A stretch of DNA of 64,000 nucleotides from Nakamurella flava (GCF_005298075.1 NZ_SZZH01000001.1:2232001-2296000), one strand, 5' to 3'; positions 33,001-40,200 are shown, numbered from the stretch's first letter. The notes: generated from the sequence alone by a model not told the origin. Numbers and translations are program-made.

Positions 33001-33351
33001 ATGCCCAGCTCTGTCATCACCAACGGCACCCGCGCGGCCGCGGCGGCCGGACTGACCTCGCTGATCACCCACTGGGGCGTCGTCGACACCGCCGGTGCCG
33101 CGATCGGTTCCCGAGTGGCCAACACGGCGGTCATCGACGGCACCTACACCGTGCGGCCGTCGGCCGACCTGAACATCCCCGTCCCGGCCGGCGCGACGGT
33201 CGGCGGGGTCCGCGCCTACGACGCCGCCACCGGAGGCACCGACCGGGGCGGCTGGAACTACGCCGCCGGGGAGACCCCGGGCCGGGAGACCTTCAACGGC
33301 GCCGGGGTCTACCAGGTGACCGCGGCCTCGTCCGGTTTCCAGGTGCCGTGA
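33001..33351 (+). CDS. Small tail fibre-type protein
   Basis: A 116-residue beta-rich protein with a GxxVAxTAVxxGTYTVxP-like arrangement typical of siphophage fibre capping proteins (DGTYTVRPSADLNIPVPAGATVGGVRAYDA). The stop overlaps the GTG of the next gene. It follows the right copy of the direct repeat. Confidence 0.6.
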   Translation: MPSSVITNGTRAAAAAGLTSLITHWGVVDTAGAAIGSRVANTAVIDGTYTVRPSADLNIPVPAGATVGGVRAYDAATGGTDRGGWNYAAGETPGRETFNGAGVYQVTAASSGFQVP

Positions 33352-34691
33352 CCTCGAAGACGAACACCTTCGAGGGGCAACCCTCGGGGACGTCCTGGTC
33401 GGTGGCCAACTCGGGCGGCGGCTCCGGCGATGCCTGGAACGCGCTCACCACGTCCGGGACGGTCACCGCGGTGTATGACTCGGCGTGGGCCATGCATGGC
33501 TCCGTGTCGCTGCACATCACCGGGCAGGCGTCCTCGCAGTTCATCCTGCGGTCCACCGGCTACAACGGGGCCAGCCTGTCCGCCCGGATCTACGCGCGGC
33601 TCGCCTCGTCGTCGGCCGCGCAGGACATCGTGCAGGTCCGTAACGGCTCTGGCCAGGCGGGGGCGCTCGGGCTGAGTTCCTCGCGTCAGCTTCAGGTGAA
33701 GAACGCGCTCGGTGGGGTCCTCTACACCTTCGGCGCCCTGGCCTACCTTTCGGACTACCGCGCCGAGATCCAGGTGACCAAGGGCGTAGCCACCTCGGCG
33801 CCGTTCGACGGGGTCATCACCGCCGCGGTCTACGCCGGAGACAGCCGGATCCCGATCGAGTCGTACACCTCGGCGGCGGTCAACACCGGGACCGGGAACC
33901 TCACCGAGTGGCGGGCCGGGAAGCTGACCAGCGGCCCGTCGCTGGAGATGTTCCTGGACTCGGCTGGGGCTCATGACGTCTCGGCCGATCCGATGGGCCC
34001 GTTCCTGCGGGCGGTGTCCGGGTCGGCGTCGGTCCAGCTGGCCGCGACCGGGGCCGGCGGGAAGGTCGCCGTCGGCCAAGGCGCCGCGGTACTCACGGTG
34101 ACTGCGGCCGGTGTCGGCCGGAAGCTTGCCGCTGGCTCGGGGATCGCGTTGGTCCCGGTCGCCGCGGCCGGGGCGGGCCGCAAGGTGGCCGCGGCCGCCG
34201 GGACCGCCGTCGTGCAGCTCACCGCCACCGGCGCCGGCCGAAAACGGGCCGCAGGCGGTGCGGTGGCCGCCGTGCCCATCGCCGCGTTCGGAGCCGGTCA
34301 GAAGCGGGCCGCCGCCGGCGGCTACGGCACCATCGCCCTTTCCGCCACCGGGGCCGGGCAGAAGCGCATCGCCGGGTCCGGGACCGCGGTAGTAACCGTC
34401 ATGGCGGCCGGCGTGGGGACGAAACGTGTGGCCGCCGGCGGGATCGCCGCCGTCCCGGTCGCCGCCGCCGGGAGTGGCCGCAAGATCGCCGCCGGCGGCG
34501 GCTACGCCCTGGTCGTCATCATCGCCAGCGGCGTCGGCCAGGCGATCGTCGAGAAGCCGTTCACCGTCACCGTCGGCGCCGGCTATACCCGGCCCGGCGT
34601 CGCCGTCGGCCGAGCCGTCACCCGTGCACCGACCATGGGTGCTGGCCGCACGCGCAGCGCCGTCACCGTCGGACCTGGGAGGGAAGCATGA
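33348..34691 (+). CDS. Tail fibre protein with nine 20-residue repeats
   Basis: The 447-residue protein starts at GTG 33348 with a GTGA overlap. Residues 1-220 form a lectin-like beta-sandwich (EGQPSGTSWSVANSGG, VSLHITGQASSQFILRS). Residues 225-404 hold nine tandem repeats of exactly 20 residues each, with a pattern xVxVxAAGxGxKxAAGxG, rich in Ala, Val and Gly. The C-terminal part is basic (RPGVAVGRAVTRA). It probably forms an extended, flexible rod. Its stop overlaps the next ATG. Confidence 0.7.
   Translation: MTSKTNTFEGQPSGTSWSVANSGGGSGDAWNALTTSGTVTAVYDSAWAMHGSVSLHITGQASSQFILRSTGYNGASLSARIYARLASSSAAQDIVQVRNGSGQAGALGLSSSRQLQVKNALGGVLYTFGALAYLSDYRAEIQVTKGVATSAPFDGVITAAVYAGDSRIPIESYTSAAVNTGTGNLTEWRAGKLTSGPSLEMFLDSAGAHDVSADPMGPFLRAVSGSASVQLAATGAGGKVAVGQGAAVLTVTAAGVGRKLAAGSGIALVPVAAAGAGRKVAAAAGTAVVQLTATGAGRKRAAGGAVAAVPIAAFGAGQKRAAAGGYGTIALSATGAGQKRIAGSGTAVVTVMAAGVGTKRVAAGGIAAVPVAAAGSGRKIAAGGGYALVVIIASGVGQAIVEKPFTVTVGAGYTRPGVAVGRAVTRAPTMGAGRTRSAVTVGPGREA
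34020..34559 (+). repeat. Nine tandem 60-bp units inside the fibre gene
   Basis: The DNA between 34020 and 34559 encodes nine 20-residue units beginning at 34020, 34080 and so on at 60-base steps. Protein conservation is strongest at the central TG/AG-x-G-x-K positions; the DNA copies are diverged, so these are old units and not a recent expansion. Confidence 0.85.
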
Positions 34692-35014
34692 CCACGCACA
34701 CCCTGAACGCTGGCGAGCGGCGTCTGGTCTGGTGGCCATTCTGGGGGCTCCCCGCCAACGCCGCCCCGGACATCCGGATCGGGGCCGGGCCGTGGTTGAA
34801 GCTCACGGAAGACCCCGGGTTCGTCCCGGACGAACCACCGGCCAGGCCGGGGGCGAAGTGGTTCCGAGCGCTCCTCGCCCACCCCGACGCACCCCCGCGG
34901 GACGGAGCCATCACCGTGCCGCTGGGGACCAGCACCCTGCGCCACCGGGTCGTCGGCGACCCCGAGATCGAGATCCCCAACCCCGGCGAGTACGTCGCCG
35001 CAGCCTCCACCTGA
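34688..35014 (+). CDS. Small hypothetical tail-region protein
   Basis: A 108-residue protein starts at ATG 34688, overlapping the fibre stop, after GGAGGGAAG. It contains WWPFWGLPANAAPDIRIG and a beta-rich C-terminal half (ITVPLGTSTLRHRVVGDPEIEIP). Short proteins like this occur at the end of actinophage fibre blocks. Function unknown. Confidence 0.6.
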   Translation: MTTHTLNAGERRLVWWPFWGLPANAAPDIRIGAGPWLKLTEDPGFVPDEPPARPGAKWFRALLAHPDAPPRDGAITVPLGTSTLRHRVVGDPEIEIPNPGEYVAAAST

Positions 35015-35036
35015 CCCCGACCTGGAAGGAACACCC

Positions 35037-35243
35037 ATGGCCCCCATCACCCCTGAGCCACACGAGCCCCTGCTGCGGTGGTTCGAGTACGCCCACCTGC
35101 CCAGCAAGCTGCAGGCCGTCTCTAAGCCGTTCGGCGACCTGGCCGAGCGCCTGGTCGAAACCATCCCCCGCAACGCCGAACGCTCGGTCGCCCTGCGCAA
35201 ACTCCTCGAATCCAAAGACGCCGCAGTCCGCGCCGCGCTGTAG
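35037..35243 (+). CDS. Small helical protein, possible Acb2-like cyclic-nucleotide sponge
   Basis: A 68-residue protein starts at ATG 35037 behind GGAAGGA. It begins HEPLLRWFEYAHLPSKLQ, then AVSKPFGDLAERLVETIP, and ends SVALRKLLESKDAAVRAAL. Recalled from family knowledge, this pattern (WFEYAHLP..LQxVSxPF..LA..., ALRKLLExKDAAVRA) belongs to a small helical hairpin family in actinophages that has been linked to anti-CBASS Acb2 sponges. I could not verify this by search. If so, it would neutralise host cyclic-oligonucleotide signalling during infection. It is the last gene of the late operon. Confidence 0.5.
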   Translation: MAPITPEPHEPLLRWFEYAHLPSKLQAVSKPFGDLAERLVETIPRNAERSVALRKLLESKDAAVRAAL

Positions 35244-35304
35244 CGTCGTCGGTGTCCGGGCGCGTTCCGGGCATTGGCGGAGAAGCTGGCTACCGATCTG
35301 CCCT

Positions 35305-35333
35305 GGCCCCCGTCAGCTACGGCTGGCGGGGCC
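35305..35333 (+). terminator. Terminator at the end of the late operon
   Basis: GGCCCCCGTCAGC pairs with GCTGGCGGGGCC (about 35305-35333), with one bulge and a short loop, followed by CTTCGGTGTTT. It lies 60 bases after the last structural gene and before the opposite-strand gene 35346-35594, so it may serve both sides. Confidence 0.7.
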
Positions 35334-35345
35334 CTTCGGTGTTTC

Positions 35346-35594
35346 TCAGGCTTCAGATGGCCTTCCGGGTGTCTCGCCATCGAACGAGTAGGTCGAGGTA
35401 CCCGGAACAAGCCGGTAAGTCAGGTTGACGTACTCCCGTTCGTCGTCGTCCTCTCCGTGCCAGCCCGCAAAGCGGATGACCTCGGGCGTGTAGTTGTTGA
35501 CCTCGTTCATGTGAATCGTGTCCAACGGTCCACCGGTGAAGTAGATGCGAGTCCCCATTCGTGAAGTGTCCGGTATGCGACGATCCGCCGTCAT
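35346..35594 (-). CDS. Hypothetical accessory protein
   Basis: An 82-residue protein on the minus strand. The part from Met13 (ATG 35558) onward is most protein-like: MGTRIYFTGGPLDTIHM, then EVIRFAGWHGEDDDERE and YVNLTYRLVP. The longer start at 35594 has GAGGG directly before it. Convergent with the late operon. Function unknown. Confidence 0.55.
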   Translation of the reverse strand: MTADRRIPDTSRMGTRIYFTGGPLDTIHMNEVNNYTPEVIRFAGWHGEDDDEREYVNLTYRLVPGTSTYSFDGETPGRPSEA

Positions 35595-35673
35595 CCCTCA
35601 GCTGGGCGACAGGTCCGGGGGACGCCGCAGCCCGTGCCGCCTATGTATAGAAGTCCCCGTGTGCATGGGAGGG

Positions 35674-35701
35674 GTCTCCGCCAGCCGCGGCTGGCGGGGA
35701 C
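35674..35701. terminator. GC hairpin between convergent or reversed genes
   Basis: GTCTCCGCCAGCC (35674-35686) pairs with GGCTGGCGGGGAC (35689-35701) with one T-G pair, leaving a two-base loop. It lies just downstream of the 35718-36206 gene (reading left), so it probably terminates that gene. Confidence 0.65.
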
Positions 35702-35717
35702 CGCTCCATGCGCTGAG

Positions 35718-36206
35718 CTACTGAGGCGGAACGAACCCGCCGGCACGGAACGTGGCGCGTTCGACTTCCTGACCATCGATGCTGATCAGGAAGTAGTAGC
35801 TGCCCGGCTGCTGGATGGTCAGGCCATCGAATTGCAGGGCTAGCGGGATTGCTTGGGTCGCCCCGGGGACGAGGTAGGGCGGGCGGCCGATGTTGAAGCC
35901 GGCGCTAACTTCACTGACGGGCGGGTCGTCGGGGCCGGGGCCGGGATGCAACGGCTGGGCGACGCCGTCTTCGTCGCGGAGTTCGACGGTCAAGGTGTGG
36001 TTTGAATTCGTCCTGCCATACGGGATTTCAACCAGAAGGGCCAGGCCGATCCGGCCGACGACCATCGGGTAGCCGTTCGGCGGGGCCAACTGGTCCCATC
36101 CGCCGCCGTGGACGTACAGCTTGCCGTCCGCTACCGAGACCGTGTCGCACAGAAGTGCCCGGGCCCGGAAATCCATCTCCTTGGTCGTGGTGGCCACGCC
36201 CATCAC
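35718..36206 (-). CDS. DUF6941-like accessory protein
   Basis: A protein of about 161 residues, reading left. Its layout fits the DUF6941 family as I recall it: DFRARALLCDTVSVADGKLYVHGGGWD, then VGRIGLALLVEIPY, HTLTVELRDEDG, FNIGRPPYLVPGATQAIPLALQF, and an SYYFLISIDGQEVERATF end, a beta-sandwich. The ribosome binding site AAAGGTG suits ATG 36203 (GTG 36206 is the alternative). It faces the ribbon-helix-helix gene across a shared promoter region. Such proteins are widespread but unexplained. Confidence 0.7.
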   Translation of the reverse strand: MMGVATTTKEMDFRARALLCDTVSVADGKLYVHGGGWDQLAPPNGYPMVVGRIGLALLVEIPYGRTNSNHTLTVELRDEDGVAQPLHPGPGPDDPPVSEVSAGFNIGRPPYLVPGATQAIPLALQFDGLTIQQPGSYYFLISIDGQEVERATFRAGGFVPPQ

Positions 36207-36370
36207 CTCACCTTTGTGTTCGTATTACGTATCGGACGTTCTGACGTATGACACTCTACCACCTATCTGAGCGATCGCGTATACAGCGCGAGGGTGATGT
36301 AATACAGGCCTATCAAGGACCGTCCCGCCCGGCCCAACCCGGCCGCGTCCGGAGAAGGAGACTCGAAGCC
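36207..36370. promoter_or_regulatory. Divergent promoter / operator region
   Basis: A 164-base gap between two divergent genes, more AT-rich than its neighbours. ACGTAT occurs twice (36227-36232 and 36244-36249), 17 bases apart, and GTATAC is present near 36279. Both facing genes could be controlled here, and the ribbon-helix-helix product is the natural candidate to bind. No single promoter is certain. Confidence 0.45.
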
Positions 36371-36694
36371 ATGTCGCGCCCCACCCGCACCAACGTTCTA
36401 ACCCTCCGCATTACCGACCAGGAGCAGGAACGGCTGCGATCCATCGCGGACGCCAACAACCAGACGGTGTCCGAACTGGTGCGCTCGATCGTTGAAGTTC
36501 GGACCCGGGCTACCCCGGACCGCAAGGTTCCTACTCGGTCCGAAGCCGGCCGCACCGTGCCCTCTCGTGGCACGGTCACCGCATCGCCCGTCATGTCCTC
36601 GGCCGCGCCCCAGGGTGGCACCTGGACCGTGACCGACCCCGCCACCCAGGTCATCTCGGGTGGTGCGTTGACGATCACCTCGTCACGCCGATAA
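36371..36694 (+). CDS. Ribbon-helix-helix DNA-binding protein
   Basis: ATG 36371 follows AAGGAG (36355-36360) and gives 107 residues, shorter than the frame from 36248. Residues 1-40 form an Arc/CopG-type ribbon-helix-helix: NVLTLRITDQEQERLRSIADA then NQTVSELVRSIVEV. The C-terminal half is a Thr/Ser/Pro-rich tail. RHH proteins are dimeric repressors that often bind their own operators. It is the only clear regulator in the accessory block, so it may control lysogeny genes. Confidence 0.8.
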   Translation: MSRPTRTNVLTLRITDQEQERLRSIADANNQTVSELVRSIVEVRTRATPDRKVPTRSEAGRTVPSRGTVTASPVMSSAAPQGGTWTVTDPATQVISGGALTITSSRR

Positions 36695-36722
36695 CCCCCA
36701 ACTTCAGCAGCCGGTGGGACAG

Positions 36723-36756
36723 AAGCGGCCCCACCCCTCATGGGATGGGGCCGCTT
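36723..36756 (+). terminator. Strong terminator
   Basis: AAGCGGCCCCA (36723-36733) pairs perfectly with TGGGGCCGCTT (36746-36756), followed by a T and GCTG. The 12-base loop is CCCCTCATGGGA. It lies 29 bases beyond the regulator stop and between convergent genes. Confidence 0.85.
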
Positions 36757-36793
36757 TGCTGTACCACCCAGTCGGGGGTTGGCGACCTGGACC

Positions 36794-37045
36794 TCATGAC
36801 CGAAATGGGAATCGCTCATCCCACGGCGCATCACCAGGCTGCGCCACCCAACCCGGCTGCAAGTTGTCCTCGCCAGGCTCGTAGCTATGTCCGAACTCGA
36901 CGACCCGCGCCTTCGCCTGATCCAACGACGAGGCGCGGTCCACGATTACACCGTCACGACGAACAACTAGCCACTCTTCACCCTCCCTGACGTAGCGCAC
37001 CTTCGCACCTGACGGCGTGTCTTCGTCGTACATCCCTCTGTCCAC
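36794..37045 (-). CDS. Hypothetical small accessory protein
   Basis: An 83-residue acidic protein (KVRYVREGEEWLVVRRDGVIVDRA, SLDQAKARVVEFG, then PWDERF). No family is recognised. It reads left, just behind the 37055-37375 gene, with which it likely forms an operon. Cytoplasmic by appearance. Confidence 0.65.
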   Translation of the reverse strand: MDRGMYDEDTPSGAKVRYVREGEEWLVVRRDGVIVDRASSLDQAKARVVEFGHSYEPGEDNLQPGWVAQPGDAPWDERFPFRS

Positions 37046-37054
37046 CCCTCCGCC

Positions 37055-37375
37055 TTACGGATGCTCCGCTGGTAGCGCACCTTCCCATATGCACCCTTTG
37101 CACCGGTATCGCCGGTTCAGGGGACCCTTCACGTACACGATCTCGTGGTCGTCGCTCCGGGCCGGCGCTGCCAGGGACTCGGGCGGCAGCGGTGTCTCGG
37201 CGATTGGCGCGCCGTCCCAGGTCAACGCCGGCGGCCGTTCCGGCTCCACCACCGTCGCCGACCCATCGGGGTGCCGCTCGAGAACTTCCCACGGCGCCTT
37301 CCGCCACTCCACCGGGCCGACCCGCACCCACTGCCCAGAGCGGAGTACGGCCGCGGTCACCCTCATCGTCGCCAT
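37055..37375 (-). CDS. Hypothetical protein with C-terminal Cys pair
   Basis: Reading left from ATG 37375 (AGGG upstream) gives 106 residues; the open frame goes on to 37597, but that part overlaps the 37479 gene and looks less protein-like. A beta-rich start (MRVTAAVLRSGQWVRVGPVEW) is followed by Pro-rich sequence and a YRCKGCIW end that could bind zinc or form a disulfide. Unknown function. Confidence 0.55.
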   Translation of the reverse strand: MATMRVTAAVLRSGQWVRVGPVEWRKAPWEVLERHPDGSATVVEPERPPALTWDGAPIAETPLPPESLAAPARSDDHEIVYVKGPLNRRYRCKGCIWEGALPAEHP

Positions 37376-37478
37376 GGGGCGGACCCTGTCACCGCCCACC
37401 GACAGCGACAGTTCCCGGCACCGCGCCGCCTCGCCCATACTCCGGTACACCAACTCACCCGGCGACAGGAGTACCGCA

Positions 37479-37919
37479 GTGGCTGACGATGACGTCGAGC
37501 TGACCAAGTCCGAGCAGCGAGCACGGAAGCGTCGCGAGAGGGCCGAGGCAGATGCCGCCCTCTCCGCTCCGGCCCGCGCCCTGAAATGGCTGATCATGGG
37601 CGTGGTCGCGGCCGCAGTGCTGGTCTTCGCGATCTACCTCGGCAGCAACCACCGGAAGGTGGGATTCCACGTCGAGAGCAGCACTCCGTACCCGCAGCTG
37701 GGCATCACCAGCTATCAGGTATCGGTGGAGAGCTGGAAATCCGATGATGCCGAGGACATCGTCCAGGCCGTCTACGAGAGGGCCGGCAGCCGACCGGTAG
37801 GGGTCGACATCTACTGCCGGGACACGGCTGGCAAGGTCGGCGTCCGGCTGGCCAGCGGCACCCAGACCAGCGGCACGAACCAGGAACTGGTCAACGTCCG
37901 CGACGACGACGCCTGCTAG
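37479..37919 (+). CDS. Single-span membrane protein with external domain
   Basis: GTG 37479 (AGGAG at 37468-37472) encodes 146 residues: a charged cytoplasmic N-terminus (TKSEQRARKRRERAEADAA), one span (LKWLIMGVVAAAVLVFAIYL) and an outside domain of about 90 residues with two Cys (YCRDTAG and DDAC). Located in the lysogeny block next to the integrase, it might act in superinfection exclusion or cell-surface change. That role is inference only. Its stop overlaps the integrase stop by a few bases (convergent). Confidence 0.65.
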   Translation: MADDDVELTKSEQRARKRRERAEADAALSAPARALKWLIMGVVAAAVLVFAIYLGSNHRKVGFHVESSTPYPQLGITSYQVSVESWKSDDAEDIVQAVYERAGSRPVGVDIYCRDTAGKVGVRLASGTQTSGTNQELVNVRDDDAC

Positions 37920-38740
37920 GCCGCGGCGCCGGGGTCGAGGCGGTGGACAGCCGCGCGTCGCATCCGGTCGTCGACCTGCGTGTAGATCTCCGTGGTGTTC
38001 AGGTTGGCGTGCCGCAGAAGGGTCTGCGCCGTCCGCAGGTCGGTCCCGGACTGCACGAGCGTGGTGCCGTACCAGTGGCGCAGCGAGTGCGCGCTGCCGG
38101 GGACGCCGGCCCTGCGCATGGCCAGTCTCACGACATCGGTAACGGACCGAGGGAGAACGTGTCCGGTGCGGCTGCCGCGGGCCGGGAACCACCAGCCGCG
38201 GCGGGGCATCCGGAGAGCGGCGGTGGCCAGCATGGGGTGCAGCGGCAGGACGGTGGTGACGTGCCCCTTGCCGGTCACCCTGATGGTATTGGCGACCAGG
38301 TCGACGTCTTCGCCGCGGACCTTCGCGATCTCGTGGACGCGAAGCCCGGCGAGAGCGGCCAGCAGGATCATGACGTGGGTTCGGCTGTAATGGCCGCCGG
38401 CGAGCAGGACGCGCATGTGAGCGTCGGCGACCGGGTGCGGTAGCCGACGGGGGCTGCGAGGCGCCTTCACCCGTTGGGTGGGGTCGTCGTCGCGGTGGCC
38501 GGCCTGGACGAGCCATCGATACCAGGCTCGAAGGTGGGCGTAGTAAGTGGCTTTCGTGGATGGGTGCGCGATCGTCGCGGTGTAGGCGTAGATCTCGTCG
38601 ATCGTCAGCTCGGCCGCTGGCGCCCCGGCGAATTCTTCGAGAATGCGAATCCGGGCGGTCCGCGCCTGAATCGTTGTCTCAGCGCAATTCTGGGCGCGCA
38701 TCCATGTCGCCCATTGGGCCAGCAATCTGCCGGTCTCCAT
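37916..38740 (-). CDS. int: Tyrosine recombinase integrase
   Basis: ATG 38740 has AGGAGGAAAGC directly upstream, so the protein is 274 residues; the longer open frame to 38971 includes the attachment site and is not coding. It has an N-terminal SAM-like domain (residues 1-95) and a catalytic domain with AGLRVHE (Arg near 134), VTGKGHVTTVLP (Lys near 157), HSLRHWYG (His-x-x-Arg near 217-220), HANLNTTEIYTQ (His near 243, Tyr near 253). It inserts the phage at the tRNA 3' end about 150 bases away. Confidence 0.93.
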   Translation of the reverse strand: METGRLLAQWATWMRAQNCAETTIQARTARIRILEEFAGAPAAELTIDEIYAYTATIAHPSTKATYYAHLRAWYRWLVQAGHRDDDPTQRVKAPRSPRRLPHPVADAHMRVLLAGGHYSRTHVMILLAALAGLRVHEIAKVRGEDVDLVANTIRVTGKGHVTTVLPLHPMLATAALRMPRRGWWFPARGSRTGHVLPRSVTDVVRLAMRRAGVPGSAHSLRHWYGTTLVQSGTDLRTAQTLLRHANLNTTEIYTQVDDRMRRAAVHRLDPGAAA

Positions 38741-38893
38741 GCTTTCCTCCTGGTCCGACTTCGTTGTCAGCGGGACCATGATCTTGCATCGAGCAGCTAG
38801 CACATCGGCACGCTGAGGAGTCGCATCCGCCCTCAGGTGGGCGAGTCCACTCGACCGGGTCATCACGCCGCTACCGAAAGTGAACGCACGGAG
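38741..38893. other. Gap between integrase and attachment site
   Basis: About 150 bases with no gene. It would hold the integrase promoter and the arm-type binding sites of attP. No clear repeated arm sites are seen by eye. Confidence 0.4.
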
Positions 38894-38935
38894 TTGTAAA
38901 CCGTGTGTCGCAGGTTCGAATCCTGCTGGGGGCAC
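38894..38935 (+). repeat. Attachment-site core: tRNA 3' half, copy 1
   Basis: The sequence TTGTAAACCGTG, GTCGCAGGTTCGAATCCTGC and GGGGGCAC reads as an anticodon loop (TGT, so probably Thr), the variable region, the T-arm and the acceptor 3' side of a tRNA. No matching 5' half is upstream, so it is an attachment core rather than a working gene. 37 bases (38899-38935) are identical to copy 2. Confidence 0.8.
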
Positions 38936-38962
38936 ATCTTCACGGCGCACATCTTCACGGCG
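38933..38962 (+). repeat. 15-bp tandem duplication
   Basis: CACATCTTCACGGCG occurs twice in a row (38933-38947, 38948-38962) right at the end of attachment core 1. It looks like a small replication slip or recombination scar between the two cores. Confidence 0.8.
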
Positions 38963-38997
38963 CTGCCGCACTCAGCGAACGACAACACCGGTTCCTC

Positions 38998-39034
38998 AAC
39001 CGTGTGTCGCAGGTTCGAATCCTGCTGGGGGCAC
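38998..39034 (+). repeat. Attachment-site core: tRNA 3' end, copy 2
   Basis: 37 bases identical to 38899-38935, followed by CACCACC. Only 62 bases separate it from copy 1. It may be the true chromosomal border or a scar of an earlier integration at the same tRNA. Confidence 0.8.
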
Positions 39035-39065
39035 CACCACCGTGTGCCGCAGGCCCCCAGCCCCC

Positions 39066-40043
39066 TCAGCGCATCCCGCGCAGCGTCTGCTGCGGCGACC
39101 GCCCGTAGGCGCGGCGGTAGTCGGCGGCGAACCGGCTAGGACTGCCGAAACCCCAGCGGGCAGCGATCGCCGTGACGGTCGCGCCGTCGCCGGGCTGGGC
39201 GGCCTGCAGGTCGGCGTGGGCGCGGTCCAGTCGGACCCGGCGCAGGTAGTTCATGGGTGTGGTGTCCAGGTGTCGCCGGAAGGCGATCTGCACGGCCCGG
39301 GGGCTGACGTAGGCCGCCCGCGCGATGTCGCCGACCGTGAGGGGCACGTCCGGGCAGGACTCGATGAAGGTGATCGCCCGGCGCAACGCCGGCGAGTGGG
39401 CGTCCGCCCCGGCACGACGACTCGGCTCAGCCGACGACCGCGGGAACAGCGACAGGGCGGTGGCGGCCAGGAGTCGGCCAGCCGAGTCGACGACGAGCGG
39501 GCTCGCCGCCTCCGGTTCACCGACCAGCTCGTCGACCAACCTCGCGGCGTTGCGCCACCGGGCCAGCCCGCCGGGGTGCGGGACAGTATCGGCGAAGGGC
39601 ACGGCGCCCGGCCCCCCGGCGCCGTCCTCGTCTCCCGCGACGTCCCGCAGCAGGGCGGCGCTGAGGGTGACCGCGTGCAGTCGCACCCCCTCCGTCCGGC
39701 CCGGCCACACCACACCGGGTTGGGTGGCGACGAAGACGTCCCCGGCGGAGTAGCGCTGCGGTGTCCGCTCGGACTCCATCTCGATCGACCCGTCGAGAAC
39801 GGTGTCGATGACGACGCTGTCGGCGCCGCGATTGGTGAACCGGAGGACGTTGCGGAAATCGACCTGGGCCAGGGCGAAATCGCCGGTGTCGACGTACGAG
39901 ATCGCCATGCCCGCCGGGCCTTCCGCCGCGCCGGTCGACTTCGCCATGCGGGCCTCCGACCCGTACAACTCGCGCAGGGCCTCCTGAGCACGGTCCGGAT
40001 CGGACGTGCTGAAGTGTTCTCTGCGGGGCAAGAGGCGGGTCAC
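39066..40043 (-). CDS. AraC family transcriptional regulator
   Basis: A 325-residue regulator. The N-terminal two-thirds are a cupin-like ligand domain (similar to AraC-binding-like family: MAISYVDTGDFALAQVDF, RYSAGDVFVATQPGVVW); the C-terminal 100 residues hold two helix-turn-helix units (VGDIARAAYVSPRAVQIAFRRH and TVTAIAARWGFGSPSRFAADYRRAYG). GTG 40043 is proposed as start; none has a fully convincing ribosome binding site. First chromosomal gene after the attachment site. Target unknown. Confidence 0.85.
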   Translation of the reverse strand: MTRLLPRREHFSTSDPDRAQEALRELYGSEARMAKSTGAAEGPAGMAISYVDTGDFALAQVDFRNVLRFTNRGADSVVIDTVLDGSIEMESERTPQRYSAGDVFVATQPGVVWPGRTEGVRLHAVTLSAALLRDVAGDEDGAGGPGAVPFADTVPHPGGLARWRNAARLVDELVGEPEAASPLVVDSAGRLLAATALSLFPRSSAEPSRRAGADAHSPALRRAITFIESCPDVPLTVGDIARAAYVSPRAVQIAFRRHLDTTPMNYLRRVRLDRAHADLQAAQPGDGATVTAIAARWGFGSPSRFAADYRRAYGRSPQQTLRGMR

Positions 40044-40200
40044 GCGATCGATCAGCGTCCTTCGGGTCGGCCGGCGGCGAGGTGCGTCGCACGGCCGAAC
40101 CGCCCGCCAGGGACGAACGACGCCAGGCGACGTTTTCTCACGATATCGCGTTCCGAGGGTGCGAACCCGACACCCGTTGGGCGACGCCCGGACCGGCGGA

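Larger units (their letters stand above)
1..38935. mobile_element. Temperate siphophage prophage (left end outside window)
   Basis: A contiguous phage gene order is visible: early/replication genes, terminase, portal, protease, capsid, connectors, tail chaperones with frameshift, tape measure, minor tail, lysins, fibres, accessory genes and a tyrosine integrase. The right boundary is placed at the first of two 37-bp copies of a tRNA 3' end (38899-38935), next to the integrase. The left attachment site and the early genes before base 1 are not in the window. No obvious immunity repressor of the Cro/CI type is visible, so it may lie to the left. Integrity looks good apart from one apparent frameshift in a lysin gene. 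Confidence 0.93.

Noticed and set aside
34020-34559. CRISPR array
   Set aside because: Units are exactly 60 bases, diverged, and in frame in a fibre gene; there are no spacers.
37376-37597. Longer N-terminus for the 37055 gene
   Set aside because: The extension overlaps the 37479 gene and is Ser/Arg-rich; ATG 37375 has a better context.
38741-38971. Longer integrase N-terminus
   Set aside because: It would translate the attachment core; ATG 38740 has AGGAGG at the right spacing.
38894-39034. A complete tRNA gene
   Set aside because: Only the 3' half is visible; the acceptor 5' strand and D-arm are absent upstream of both copies.
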